From Sulfurovum sp. (GTDB lineage: Bacteria > Campylobacterota > Campylobacteria > Campylobacterales > Sulfurovaceae), in the NCBI GenBank assembly GCA_026989435.1, contig JALSJI010000080.1:1-44653 (forward strand): DNA of 44,653 nt, in the 5' to 3' direction. The notes under the pieces were generated by a model. That model had not been told where the DNA came from. It saw only the letters and a program-made list of their open reading frames with translations, and did no database searches. Numbering within the stretch: the first letter of the stretch is position 1; every line of letters begins with the position of its first letter. Made by a program: the position numbers and the translations under genes. Positions 7,669 through 14,545 of this stretch are shown piece after piece.

Positions 7669-8368
7669 CTGTTTGACTATCCTTCATAGGGTTTATTTTT
7701 TTCTCTTTATATTTATCGACAATCTTTATAATCTCTTCAAAAGGAAGTGACTCAAAATTTTCATAATAGTATTCTGCCAAAATATAATCCTGTATCTTAT
7801 AAGGGCAAAATACGCCATCACAAAGCGCTAAAAGAGTCTCATAGACAACTTTATCCAGAATGGGTGTAGCAATATAGATATTTTTTGCACCCCTTGCAAT
7901 CACGGACTTTAGTGCTACCGTCATAGTCAGTCCCGTCTCAATACACTCATCTGAGAGTATGACATATTTACCCTCCAAAGAGACCATATCGCTTCCTTTT
8001 CGGTATTTATATACATATGCCAGTACTTCATCTTCATATTTTCTTTGAGCCTCACTGTAGATATAATCTTCTGAAATATCAAAGGCCTCTACCAAGGCTT
8101 TATGTATCACTACCTCATCAGTCTCTGAAATCATTGCTATAGGCAATTCGGGATTGTTCGGAGCAAAAACCGCTTCAGTCAGCAGTATATCCATCCGTGC
8201 ATCGATTTTTTGGGCAATTTTGTCTGCAAAATAGACACCCCCTTCGCTTACCCCGATGACCACGGTTTCATTCTCGGTAAACATCTCAAGGGGCAAAGTA
8301 TCAATCATCTGGACAGCCGCATCGTCACGATTTTTAAAATAGTGGTGTTTATCGGTATTTTTGTACAT
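7649..8368 (-). CDS. Phosphoribosyltransferase-fold protein
   Basis: A 239-residue type I phosphoribosyltransferase-like protein. The PRPP-binding signature appears as YVILSDECIETGLTM (residues 135-149), with the acidic pair D140/E141 and the T145-G146 turn. An N-terminal loop VVIGVSEGGVYFADKIA (37-52) corresponds to the PPi loop. The substrate is unknown. Similar proteins lie beside pnp in Campylobacter relatives, as I recall. The frame reaches 8410, but the ATG at 8368 has GGGAG six bases upstream. With that start it still overlaps the end of the J-domain gene by 20 bases. It also overlaps pnp. Confidence 0.8.
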   Translation of the reverse strand: MYKNTDKHHYFKNRDDAAVQMIDTLPLEMFTENETVVIGVSEGGVYFADKIAQKIDARMDILLTEAVFAPNNPELPIAMISETDEVVIHKALVEAFDISEDYIYSEAQRKYEDEVLAYVYKYRKGSDMVSLEGKYVILSDECIETGLTMTVALKSVIARGAKNIYIATPILDKVVYETLLALCDGVFCPYKIQDYILAEYYYENFESLPFEEIIKIVDKYKEKKINPMKDSQTDAKTPQ

Positions 8369-8615
8369 GGTCTGCTCCCGGAAACTGTTTGGAAATCTCT
8401 TCGTCATCAAAAGTATAACGAAACTCTTCTATATATTGCATCAATACTTTATAAGCATGATTTAACTGCTCCATTATTTCAGCATCACCTCCTGTATCAG
8501 GATGATACTTTTTAGCAAGAAAATAATACTGATTTTTAATATCTTCTTTGGTAATCAATGTGGGCAACCCCAGAGTATCCAGTGCCTTATGAATCTCTTT
8601 ATTCGGACTTAACAT
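8349..8615 (-). CDS. Small J-domain protein
   Basis: An 88-residue protein that is little more than a J-domain. Residues 21-60 hold ITKEDIKNQYYFLAKKYHPDTGG with HPD at 38-40, followed by helix III AEIMEQLNHAYKVL. There are no G/F or zinc regions, so it is a type III Hsp40-like partner for DnaK with an unknown client. Two ATG codons (8618 and 8615) lie at the end of lptD. The first overlaps the lptD stop as ATGA. The second has better spacing to GGGAG, so I use it. The larger open frame upstream only shadows lptD. It is translationally coupled to lptD upstream and overlaps the next gene downstream. Confidence 0.85.
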   Translation of the reverse strand: MLSPNKEIHKALDTLGLPTLITKEDIKNQYYFLAKKYHPDTGGDAEIMEQLNHAYKVLMQYIEEFRYTFDDEEISKQFPGADHVQKYR

Positions 8616-10690
8616 CATATACTCCCTGACTGAACACCACCAAAAGGCATAAATTCCAACTGTAGTAAATAGGTATTGTTTTTTGTAAACCCGACAGGTC
8701 TTGGTATAATATCTTGTCTCATAGAGGCATTCATACGCCAGCAATCCTGACGATAAATCCCTCCAAAACGCCACTGCCTGCTTGAGGCCTCATCCACATT
8801 ATAGGTAAATCCGCCATTGAGCGAAATATGCTCATTATAGCTGTACCCAAAAGAGAAGAAGAGATCATTGGCTTCACTGACATTAGGAAGATCGGGTAAA
8901 ACCTGTTTATAGCTGTGCCCTATTGAAAAATTGTATTCAGGTTTTACCAGATTGATACGCAAAGAAGATTCGCGTATTTTATCAAATGCATGTGAGTAGA
9001 CTAGATTGCTATAAAGACTCCATTGCTTCCAGTTATACTGCATCTCGTTACTCATATCTGCCAATTTCTCTTTTCTGTTTCGATAAAATTGCTGTGAAAA
9101 CCTCTGAAAAAATCTCAACCGCATTGCATTATCATAAAAATAATGGCTTAAAGAGAATTGAAACTGCTCTTCGGGCAACCCTACGGCAAAGAGCTCTTTT
9201 TGCTCTTGTGTAAGCAGAGAAAAATTAACCGGTTTCTCACGCTCATCACCCGGTTTGATATAAGATATGGAGGGTTGTATGACATGAATATAGCTATCAT
9301 ACTTTTTGCTTAAATCCGTAAAAAGCTTGGCTTTGTGAATATTACTGTAGTAAGAAAAGGTATCATACAAAAATGTCTCATTTCCAAAAAAATACTTACT
9401 ATAGAACAACTCTTCCGAGAGCGATATATTTACGAAGTCATCAAAAAAAGAGTTTGTATACTCCAAAGGAATACGAATCTCTCCATGACGCATCGTTACA
9501 CCCTCTTTTCTCTGCAAATTGGTCATCTTCGTATCTACACTATAGGTAATATTCTTAAAAAGAAAATGTGTCATATATTTATGTACCTGTAATATGGGCA
9601 ATATTTGCAGAGTCTTATCCCGGTCAATACCCTCTCTTGTATCGATAAAATATTTTGCGTTAAGGGCAAAATAGTAGTTATTATTATAGGCAAAGTAGTT
9701 TACTCTAGACTCTTGCAGAGGTGTTAGTCCAAAATGTTGTAGTCTCTCTTTCTGCAGGTTGATATAATCTATATCGTTCAAAAATATTGTATTCACATAG
9801 AGTCCATCTATAAAGCCCTGAGGCAATCTCTTCTTGAATACTTCCGAAGAGAGATAGTTAAACTCCAAGCCGTAATGACTTTCGTAAGGAAGATGTTGTT
9901 GTGCAATATAGCGTTTACTATCCTTAAAATACCCTGCTCTTAATTCACCTGAAGAAGATGCAGAATCTACAAAACGAAAGGTGGCATACATTCCCACAGA
10001 GCGTTCTGTGCGTATCTGTGGATTAAACTCTATATCCATACTCTCTGAAATGGCCCAAAAGAAGGGCTGTTCATAAGTGATCCCCTCAAGCGGGGTATAT
10101 CCCAATAACGGAAAAAGCAGTCCGGAACTCCTCTGATTATCTGTCGAAAAAGCCAGATAAGGCGTATAGAAAACCGGTACATCCAAAAAAGAGACTTTGG
10201 CATCATACACTTTCATATATTTCTCTTTGCTATCGTATAGGGCATGATCAAATGTCATCACCCACAAAGGATTATTCACATCACACGAAGAGAGAAGACT
10301 GCTACCAAAGGTATAGTTGTGATCAATCCTGTGGGCATAGTCACTAAAGAGCCATACATCGTTTGCACTGCTAAAAAAAAGTTTTTCAAAGCGTACCTCT
10401 TTATTTTCCGTATGAATCTCTAGATGCTTGGCATGCTCCTTTGTGTGATGATATCCCATCATCTCAATATTCCCGTCAATAGTAAGTATTTTGGTTTTTT
10501 TATTATAGGTTGCACTTGATGCTTTAATAAGTGCATCGTCATACGAGACCATCACCCCTTCCGTTGCCGTAACGGTATCTCCTTTTGTATAAACTCTCTT
10601 TGCTGTCACTTCCACTTTTGTCTTGTTCGCTGTCGCAAAAATGGGACTTAAACATCCAATCAAGATATAGAGATAAAAAAATCTATGCAT
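8615..10690 (-). CDS. lptD: LPS-assembly protein LptD (OstA)
   Basis: An outer-membrane barrel that inserts lipopolysaccharide into the outer leaflet, 691 residues. A signal peptide (residues 1-21, MHRFFYLYILIGCLSPIFATA) is followed by an OstA-like periplasmic domain (VEVTAKRVYTKGDTVTATEGV, LIKASSATYNKKTKILTI). The barrel begins around VPVFYTPYLAFSTDNQRSSGLLFPLLGY and ends in aromatic-rich strands (YLLQLEFMPFGGV). Mature cysteines are few: one in SSCDVNNPLW and one in QDCWRMN. That suggests a single possible disulfide rather than the two of E. coli. The protein is shorter than E. coli LptD, as is usual in this phylum. The start overlaps the RDD gene by 8 bases. Confidence 0.93.
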   Translation of the reverse strand: MHRFFYLYILIGCLSPIFATANKTKVEVTAKRVYTKGDTVTATEGVMVSYDDALIKASSATYNKKTKILTIDGNIEMMGYHHTKEHAKHLEIHTENKEVRFEKLFFSSANDVWLFSDYAHRIDHNYTFGSSLLSSCDVNNPLWVMTFDHALYDSKEKYMKVYDAKVSFLDVPVFYTPYLAFSTDNQRSSGLLFPLLGYTPLEGITYEQPFFWAISESMDIEFNPQIRTERSVGMYATFRFVDSASSSGELRAGYFKDSKRYIAQQHLPYESHYGLEFNYLSSEVFKKRLPQGFIDGLYVNTIFLNDIDYINLQKERLQHFGLTPLQESRVNYFAYNNNYYFALNAKYFIDTREGIDRDKTLQILPILQVHKYMTHFLFKNITYSVDTKMTNLQRKEGVTMRHGEIRIPLEYTNSFFDDFVNISLSEELFYSKYFFGNETFLYDTFSYYSNIHKAKLFTDLSKKYDSYIHVIQPSISYIKPGDEREKPVNFSLLTQEQKELFAVGLPEEQFQFSLSHYFYDNAMRLRFFQRFSQQFYRNRKEKLADMSNEMQYNWKQWSLYSNLVYSHAFDKIRESSLRINLVKPEYNFSIGHSYKQVLPDLPNVSEANDLFFSFGYSYNEHISLNGGFTYNVDEASSRQWRFGGIYRQDCWRMNASMRQDIIPRPVGFTKNNTYLLQLEFMPFGGVQSGSI

Positions 10691-11153
10691 CTACCACAAC
10701 ACAATATGACAATTTATCATGCAATGTCTGCCTAAGCGGAAGAAAAAAAGCCAAAAGAAAACCTAAATAAAAGAGCATCTCGCTGACTATACGTAGTGAT
10801 GCCCTAAGCAAGGCTTTTGAAAAATCTAGAGGGGATTGTCCCTCTAGAGACACCACTTTAATCTTCATCAAATACTTTCCCGGTGTCATACCGTTGTGCC
10901 AGATAAAAAAGGTATGATAGAGTATCTTCAAGATGAGAATAGGTATTGCGTTATTGATCCAAAACTGCTTCAGATCATGCTGAAAATACTCTATGGCCTG
11001 AGCTGTTGCATTTGTAGAGAGTGGCACGGCAATGTGCATTAACTGCTCATAAAATATTATCAGTATCAACACTCCAACAATCACATCATCGATCATGAAG
11101 GCTGAAATTCGTTTTGTATTACTTGCTATGGGCAATGAGCTTCTCTCTAACAT
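10683..11153 (-). CDS. RDD-family membrane protein
   Basis: A 156-residue integral membrane protein of the RDD family. The defining Arg...Asp-Asp motif is in KRISAFMIDDVIVGVLILIIF. A second hydrophobic segment (FWINNAIPILILKILYHTFFI) precedes WHNGMTPGKYLMKIKVVSLEG, the conserved RDD signature after TM2. A third segment (LYLGFLLAFFLPLR region) closes the protein. The family's function is not settled; some members affect ion exchange. It starts directly after the purD stop with zero spacing, and its end overlaps the lptD start, so it is locked into the operon. Confidence 0.85.
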   Translation of the reverse strand: MLERSSLPIASNTKRISAFMIDDVIVGVLILIIFYEQLMHIAVPLSTNATAQAIEYFQHDLKQFWINNAIPILILKILYHTFFIWHNGMTPGKYLMKIKVVSLEGQSPLDFSKALLRASLRIVSEMLFYLGFLLAFFLPLRQTLHDKLSYCVVVDA

Positions 11154-12431
11154 TTAACCACCTTGAAGTGCCTGATATGCTATATCGGTACGACACTGCT
11201 TACCTACAAAATGGATTTGTCCTACTAGCATATAGGCACGTTTTTGAGCCTGTGCCAAGGTCTCTGCCATGCCTATACACACCAATACTCTTCCACCGCT
11301 TGCATAAAGTTTTTGATCTTCCCCGCGCGTTACACCCGCATAAGCGATATGTGTATGTTCAGCAAGCTCTTCATGATGGATATCATCTATAATGATTTCT
11401 GCTAAAGGCGAACTCTGATACGGATACCCTTTCGATGCCATCACCACGCCTACGGCATAAGCCTCATGAAATCTAATCTCGGCACTCTTCAAATTGCCTG
11501 TTGCTGCTTTGTAAAAGAGTTCTGAAGCAGGTGATTTGAGCAAAGGCATCAATACTTCACACTCAGGGTCACCAAAACGTACATTATACTCCAAAATCAT
11601 CGGTTCGCCATCAACAACCATCACTCCCATAAACAATACCCCCTTAAAGGGCATATCTTCAGCCTTCATCCCCTCCAAAGTGGGTACAATAACACGCTCT
11701 TCAAGCTTTTTGTAAATAGCATCATTCACAAGCGGTGTGGGAGCATATGCTCCCATACCTCCCGTATTTGGTCCTTGATCATTGTTTAAAAGTCTTTTAT
11801 GATCCTGTGCAGCCGGAAGTATAACATACTCTTCTCCGTCACAGATAGCGAATACCGAGAGCTCATAGCCGTCCAAAAATGCTTCTATTACTATCCTCGT
11901 ACCTGCATGACCAAAAGCGTTGCCGCTAAGCATCTCCTCGGCTGCCTTTTTGGCTTCATCGTGACTTTGTGCGATAATCACGCCTTTACCGCCGCACAGA
12001 CCGTCTGCTTTCACCACCACGGGTGTCTCAAGACTCTCTATAAACGCATAGGCTTCCTGCAATCTATCTGTCTCAATATAGGGTGCCGTAGGTATACGGT
12101 GACGTTTGAGAAAGTTTTTCATAAAAATTTTAGAACCTTCAAGCTGTGCTGCTTGCTTTGACGGACCAAAGATTGTAAGCTCTCTTGCTTCAAAGATATC
12201 AACTATCCCCTCAACCAAAGGTCCTTCAGGTCCCACGATAGTCAAATCTACACCATGAGAGCAGGCAAAATCCGCCAATTTCGAAAAATCGGATATCCCG
12301 ATATTCTCACCCAGCATATCCGTAGCTCCATTACCCGGTGCAAAGTAGATTTTTTCTACCTTCTCATCTTTGCTTAATGCTAGACCTATAGCGTATTCTC
12401 TGCCTCCGGCACCCACGATCAATATATTCAT
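11154..12431 (-). CDS. purD: Phosphoribosylamine-glycine ligase
   Basis: The second step of purine biosynthesis: ATP-dependent joining of glycine to phosphoribosylamine. The 425 residues open with MNILIVGAGGREYAIG (the family usually has GREHA). The ATP-grasp core is visible as VVVKADGLCGGKGVIIA, QDHKRLLNNDQGPNTGGMGAYAP and ILEYNVRFGDPECEVLMPLL. The open frame extends 14 codons upstream, but the ATG at 12431 has GGAGAA at good spacing. It is the first protein gene of the long operon ending after pnp. The 6S RNA candidate and a long inverted repeat lie directly upstream. Confidence 0.96.
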   Translation of the reverse strand: MNILIVGAGGREYAIGLALSKDEKVEKIYFAPGNGATDMLGENIGISDFSKLADFACSHGVDLTIVGPEGPLVEGIVDIFEARELTIFGPSKQAAQLEGSKIFMKNFLKRHRIPTAPYIETDRLQEAYAFIESLETPVVVKADGLCGGKGVIIAQSHDEAKKAAEEMLSGNAFGHAGTRIVIEAFLDGYELSVFAICDGEEYVILPAAQDHKRLLNNDQGPNTGGMGAYAPTPLVNDAIYKKLEERVIVPTLEGMKAEDMPFKGVLFMGVMVVDGEPMILEYNVRFGDPECEVLMPLLKSPASELFYKAATGNLKSAEIRFHEAYAVGVVMASKGYPYQSSPLAEIIIDDIHHEELAEHTHIAYAGVTRGEDQKLYASGGRVLVCIGMAETLAQAQKRAYMLVGQIHFVGKQCRTDIAYQALQGG

Positions 12432-12473
12432 CCGTTCTTCTCCAAAATTAGAAATTAGACCCTGAAATTTCAC

Positions 12474-12626
12474 TCCCTCGTCGTCTCTATACTATACTCT
12501 TTAGAAAAACAAGTCTCCGGAGCAGTCTCATATATACATATACAGAGGATTTTGAAAAGATTTGAGTTTATTGCTTTATTCGTCAATATGCTTTTCAAAA
12601 TTCTATATACACTCTTATATATGAGA
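12474..12626 (-). other. purD upstream region after the RNA gene
   Basis: Going towards purD, the minus strand holds the end of the long inverted repeat, the palindrome CTCCGGAG and the short T-run GTTTTTC. The T-run is a possible terminator for the upstream RNA. Next comes AAAGAGTATAGTATAGAGACG, which offers TATAGT-type -10 hexamers for purD. The open frames here have no ribosome-binding site and no family resemblance. Confidence 0.35.
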
Positions 12627-12627
12627 C
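12525..12627. repeat. Two-stem imperfect inverted repeat
   Basis: The outer arms GTCTCATATATA (12525-12536) and TATATATGAGAC (12616-12627) are perfect 12-mers. The inner arms ATTTTGAAAAG (12549-12559) and CTTTTCAAAAT (12591-12601) are perfect 11-mers. They are separated by a 12/14-base internal loop and capped by about 31 bases. It begins exactly where the 6S RNA candidate's closing stem ends, sharing one base with it. Confidence 0.7.
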
Positions 12628-12810
12628 CCGAGTGAGCGTTCTGCGTGAAGCCGGCCCTCATAAGCCAACGGTGCAGGAGAGAGTCTCTCTTTAGGGGACA
12701 ATCTTCTCTCTACTAGTAGAGATATATGAAAATTTCCGCACACCAAGAGACTACGTGTCCCGCTAAAATTCATGTTGGACCCCATTTACAGTAGTCGCAT
12801 CACTCAGGCG
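12626..12810 (-). ncRNA. ssrS: Candidate 6S RNA
   Basis: A perfect TATAAT precedes a predicted start near 12810. About 185 nt downstream, the 3' strand (12627-12638) pairs with the 5' strand (12796-12809): CC, GAGTGA and GCG pair with GG, TCACTC and CGC, with single-base bulges. This makes a long closing stem as in 6S RNA. Inside are GGGACA/TGTCCC, the hairpin TCTCTACTAGTAGAGA and GAGAG-ACT-CTCTC. Length, closing stem and largely double-stranded rod shape fit 6S RNA, which holds sigma70-RNA polymerase in stationary phase. From memory, 6S RNA lies next to purD in several Campylobacterota. No tmRNA, SRP or RNase P signature motifs are present. Confidence 0.6.
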
Positions 12811-12816
12811 AAATCA

Positions 12817-12822
12817 ATTATA
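12817..12822 (-). promoter_or_regulatory. -10 box (TATAAT) for the 6S RNA candidate
   Basis: A perfect TATAAT lies 18 bases beyond the hemD stop codon. It drives the minus strand, with a start predicted at about 12810, where the closing stem of the RNA begins. No protein start follows within a usual leader distance. Confidence 0.6.
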
Positions 12823-12840
12823 ACCTATTTGAAATTATAC

Positions 12841-13476
12841 TTAGGCTTGCAAAAGAGATTTTGCCTTTTTGATACAAGACTCAATTGAAGGTTCATCTGC
12901 AATTGAGACGTTGATATATTGAGGCAGATGCTTTTTGCTTGCTTCACCTATGACTACGGCATGATAACCCTCCTCCCATCCAAAGTTTTTCAAAAAACAC
13001 TCAATCGTAGAGGGAGAGGTAAAAATAATCACCGCATTCTTTTGCGGCTTTTTCTCTGCCCGATAAGAGACACATACCGTTTCATAAATCACCTCCTCAT
13101 AAAGCATCAAATCTTGAGAAGCCAAAAACCCTTTGCTGTCAAAAGAGACTTTTTTAGGACGTAAATACAAAATTTTTTTATCTTTAAATCTTTTTGCTAT
13201 CTCTGATATGAATGTTTTTACATAGGCTTTCTGTGCGATATAGGCCACACTCCCCCCGAGCCTTTCTATCTCTTTTGCAGTTAGCTCTCCGACGGCAATC
13301 GAGGGTACCTCTCTCCATCTATGGTTTATCGTATCTATACTTACAACGGCCTGCTTAGATGTAAACATCAACAAATCATAACTATCTAGTACTATCTTTG
13401 TATCAAAAATATGAAAATCAATAATAGGAAGATGCACACAACCCTTTGATGCTTTAGGAGAGAGGAGATAAATCAC
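12841..13476 (-). CDS. hemD: Uroporphyrinogen-III synthase
   Basis: Closes and flips ring D of hydroxymethylbilane in heme and corrin synthesis. The 211-residue protein is poorly conserved, as HemD always is. It has the two-lobed layout: LDSYDLLMFTSKQAVVSI in lobe 1, VIIFTSPSTIECFLKNFGW in lobe 2, and the late strand-turn YHAVVIGEASKKHL. The start is GTG, preceded by GAGGAG that overlaps the end of the upstream CDF gene (3-base gap), so the two are co-translated. The family is assigned from motif spacing. Confidence 0.8.
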   Translation of the reverse strand: MIYLLSPKASKGCVHLPIIDFHIFDTKIVLDSYDLLMFTSKQAVVSIDTINHRWREVPSIAVGELTAKEIERLGGSVAYIAQKAYVKTFISEIAKRFKDKKILYLRPKKVSFDSKGFLASQDLMLYEEVIYETVCVSYRAEKKPQKNAVIIFTSPSTIECFLKNFGWEEGYHAVVIGEASKKHLPQYINVSIADEPSIESCIKKAKSLLQA

Positions 13477-13479
13477 CCG

Positions 13480-14406
13480 TTACTCCTCTATATACCTATT
13501 TTTACCGTGGAGCATCACCTCATTGATCTCTTCATCATCATAAGGGTCAAAATGCGGTGTAATCACCCAACGTTTTCTTTTCTCTATTTCTCTTATTTGA
13601 TCTTCTACTTCATCTGCAATACGATGCGCTTCAAGCAGACGTATATTGGGTCGTAATACCATATGAAACTCGACAAAATTTGTTGTACCGTCTGTGCGTG
13701 TTCTTAACCAATGAAAAGAGCTTACCTCAGGGTGTCTTGAGAGTATCTCTCGAATCTTCACGATATGCTCTTTATCAAGTGCGCGATCTAGTAAAATAGT
13801 AATTCCTTCGGCAATCACTTCATACGCAGCATAAATAATGTAGATACCGATACCTATGCCAAAGAGTGCATCTATCCAGTCAAACTTTGTGAAATAAACC
13901 AAAACCAACGAAAATAAAACAGCGGCATTTGACCATAAGTCGGTCTTATAGTGTAGTGCATCTGCTTTAATGACTAGGTTGTCCGTTTTCTGAGCAACTT
14001 CCGAGAGATAGCGTACCAAAACATAGGTGATTACTATAGAAAGAGCCATTGCAACGATAGAAGGTGTCAACAGAGTAGTGACTGATGCCTCAATAAATTT
14101 TTTTATCCCGATATAAATAATAAATAGTCCCGATATCGTAATAATTGTTCCCTCTATCACTGCAGCAATAGCTTGGATTTTACCTTTGCCGTACTGGTAT
14201 ATCTCATCTGGATTCTCTTCGGCTTTTTTAATAGCAAAATAGTTAAACAGCGATACCAACATATCTAAAATAGAATCAATTGCCGATGCAAGCACGGCTA
14301 CAGAACCGCTTAAAAGTCCGATAATCAGTTTGAGCAAGACTAGAGACATTGCCACCGAAGAGGATATGATAGTGGCTCGTTTCTGGGGGGAGTGCTTTTT
14401 AAACAT
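13480..14406 (-). CDS. Cation diffusion facilitator (FieF-like)
   Basis: A 308-residue proton-driven divalent metal exporter (Zn/Fe/Cd/Mn class). There are six hydrophobic segments. The metal site in TM2 is the acidic pair D44 and D48 in SAIDSILDML, and that in TM5 is HYKTDLWSN (H-x-x-x-D). The cytoplasmic C-terminal domain (ITILLDRALDKEHIVKIREIL ... FVEFHMVLRP) has the ferredoxin-like metallochaperone fold of the family. The D-D/H-D tetrad fits FieF-type substrate range. Actual specificity cannot be read from sequence alone. It is the first gene of the pair with hemD and is divergent from the EAL gene. Confidence 0.92.
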   Translation of the reverse strand: MFKKHSPQKRATIISSSVAMSLVLLKLIIGLLSGSVAVLASAIDSILDMLVSLFNYFAIKKAEENPDEIYQYGKGKIQAIAAVIEGTIITISGLFIIYIGIKKFIEASVTTLLTPSIVAMALSIVITYVLVRYLSEVAQKTDNLVIKADALHYKTDLWSNAAVLFSLVLVYFTKFDWIDALFGIGIGIYIIYAAYEVIAEGITILLDRALDKEHIVKIREILSRHPEVSSFHWLRTRTDGTTNFVEFHMVLRPNIRLLEAHRIADEVEDQIREIEKRKRWVITPHFDPYDDEEINEVMLHGKNRYIEE

Positions 14407-14545
14407 CTTTTTCCTTCAATAAAATCCCTATTTATAAAAAATATATTGATTAATATAATTACATTTATGCTATAGTTGTATTTGCTGCAAGTATATGATA
14501 TTAGACTTAAAGATACTATAGAAAAATGAGGGATGGATAACGATC

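Noticed and set aside
8616-8774. N-terminal extension of the J-domain ORF
   Set aside because: It is inside lptD, gives a non-family N-terminus, and the ATG pair at the lptD stop has the ribosome-binding site.
12470-12661. 63-residue open frame upstream of purD
   Set aside because: It lies across the inverted repeat and the 3' end of the RNA candidate, without a ribosome-binding site or protein-like composition.
12626-12810. tmRNA, SRP RNA or RNase P RNA instead of 6S RNA
   Set aside because: No tRNA-like ends with TTCGAAT/CCA, no GGAAGGAAGCAG-type SRP loop and no GAGGAAAGTCC-type RNase P core.
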